From contig CAJJBU010000016.1 in assembly GCA_905182495.1 (NCBI GenBank), forward strand, positions 33,965 through 97,964: 64,000 bases of DNA, given 5' to 3'. Below the pieces are notes generated by a model. It did no database searches. It was given only the letters and a program-made list of their open reading frames with translations, and was not told the origin of the DNA. Source of the DNA: Flavobacteriales bacterium UBA952. GTDB taxonomy: Bacteria > Bacteroidota > Bacteroidia > Flavobacteriales_D > Crocinitomicaceae. Shown here one piece after another: positions 63,284-64,000 of the stretch; the first letter of the stretch is position 1, and each line of letters opens with the position of its first letter. The position numbers were made by a program, and so were the translations under genes.

Positions 63284-64000
63284 ATGAAATTAATATCGAT
63301 TAGTTTATTTCTTTTGATTATGTTGTCCAAGCTATGTTTCGGTCAACTCCATTATTTACCAAGCATTCGTAATCAGAACCAGTTTAACGAATTAGAGGGT
63401 CGTCCAAACACAAGTAAATTCGGTCAAGTTCGCGCTGTGAAAGTACTTCTCGATATTAAAGCAGACTCACTGTATTTCATCAATGCAAATCATTATAAGC
63501 TTCATATTGACTTTTGTAAAGATTATCTGGGATATGACAAGAATGGATGGAAATTCAATGTTCAGAATTACAATGAAATTGAAAACCGTGATTACTTAAT
63601 GGCTACCATAAATTATTACCAACGCAGTACTACATATACACTTGAATTTTCTGTTGCTGATAATATTACTCCAGAATTAGTGTCTTTTTTTTACCGTAAA
63701 ATCACGCCACTATTTAAGATCTCACAGAAACTAAATCTCTTTTTAAATACGAGCAGGATGAGAACTGTTGCCAAGCAACTTGAGGGAGTTCCTTTCATTG
63801 ATGCGAATGAAATATACAAAGGACAGGATTACCAGGCCTTAAATGCGAAAAACAGCTATGGTTATTTACGTTTTATAGATGTTGGACAAATTTCAACTGC
63901 AGTTATTGATTCAAAGGATATTGTAGTTATCAATGGCACACCTAATTCACTACCTCCGGTTGCTGGTGTCGTATCAACCGATTTCCAAACTCCGCTAAGC
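63284..64000 (+). CDS. secreted protein, partial; possibly PEP/pyruvate-binding domain protein
   Basis: ATG at 63284, signal peptide MKLISISLFLLIMLSKLCFGQ, open to window end; ...DIVVINGTPNSLPPVAGVVSTDFQTPLS. Confidence 0.6.
   Translation, partial: MKLISISLFLLIMLSKLCFGQLHYLPSIRNQNQFNELEGRPNTSKFGQVRAVKVLLDIKADSLYFINANHYKLHIDFCKDYLGYDKNGWKFNVQNYNEIENRDYLMATINYYQRSTTYTLEFSVADNITPELVSFFYRKITPLFKISQKLNLFLNTSRMRTVAKQLEGVPFIDANEIYKGQDYQALNAKNSYGYLRFIDVGQISTAVIDSKDIVVINGTPNSLPPVAGVVSTDFQTPLS

Overview
This is a chromosomal window from a Bacteroidota bacterium, probably Flavobacteriales-like. The evidence is T9SS C-terminal sorting domains, a TonB receptor paired with a DUF4249 lipoprotein, TTTG-N19-TAnnTTTG promoters, and DUF1573, DUF5723 and S46 peptidase families. 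Most of it is core metabolism and housekeeping: menaquinone synthesis (menI/menF/menD), an upper Entner-Doudoroff operon (zwf-pgl-edd), aroB, hemB, fabG, pabB, tilS, nusB/yajC, rmuC and xseAB, hutH, proline dehydrogenase, thiolase and ABC transporters. There are two tRNAs: Ser-UGA and Arg-ACG. I see no CRISPR array, prophage, transposase or recognisable antibiotic biosynthesis cluster. The items most worth a second look are: (1) a piece matching the N-terminus of argininosuccinate lyase (ArgH) inside a secreted Kazal/PKD protein gene, next to a perfect 246-bp tandem duplication; (2) a shared upstream element with a 7-8 nt C-tract before two unrelated exported-protein genes; (3) a GH109-like oxidoreductase, nucleotidyltransferase and NahK-like kinase cluster that looks like a GalNAc/HexNAc salvage operon; (4) an N-terminally truncated MauG-type cytochrome c peroxidase behind tRNA-Arg, separated from it by a segment bounded by 9-bp direct repeats. 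A major caveat is that many genes, including the normally essential tilS, carry apparent single-base frameshifts. Sequencing or assembly indels are the likeliest cause, so the chimeric-looking structures must be verified on reads. All family calls come from reading the translations; no database search was run.
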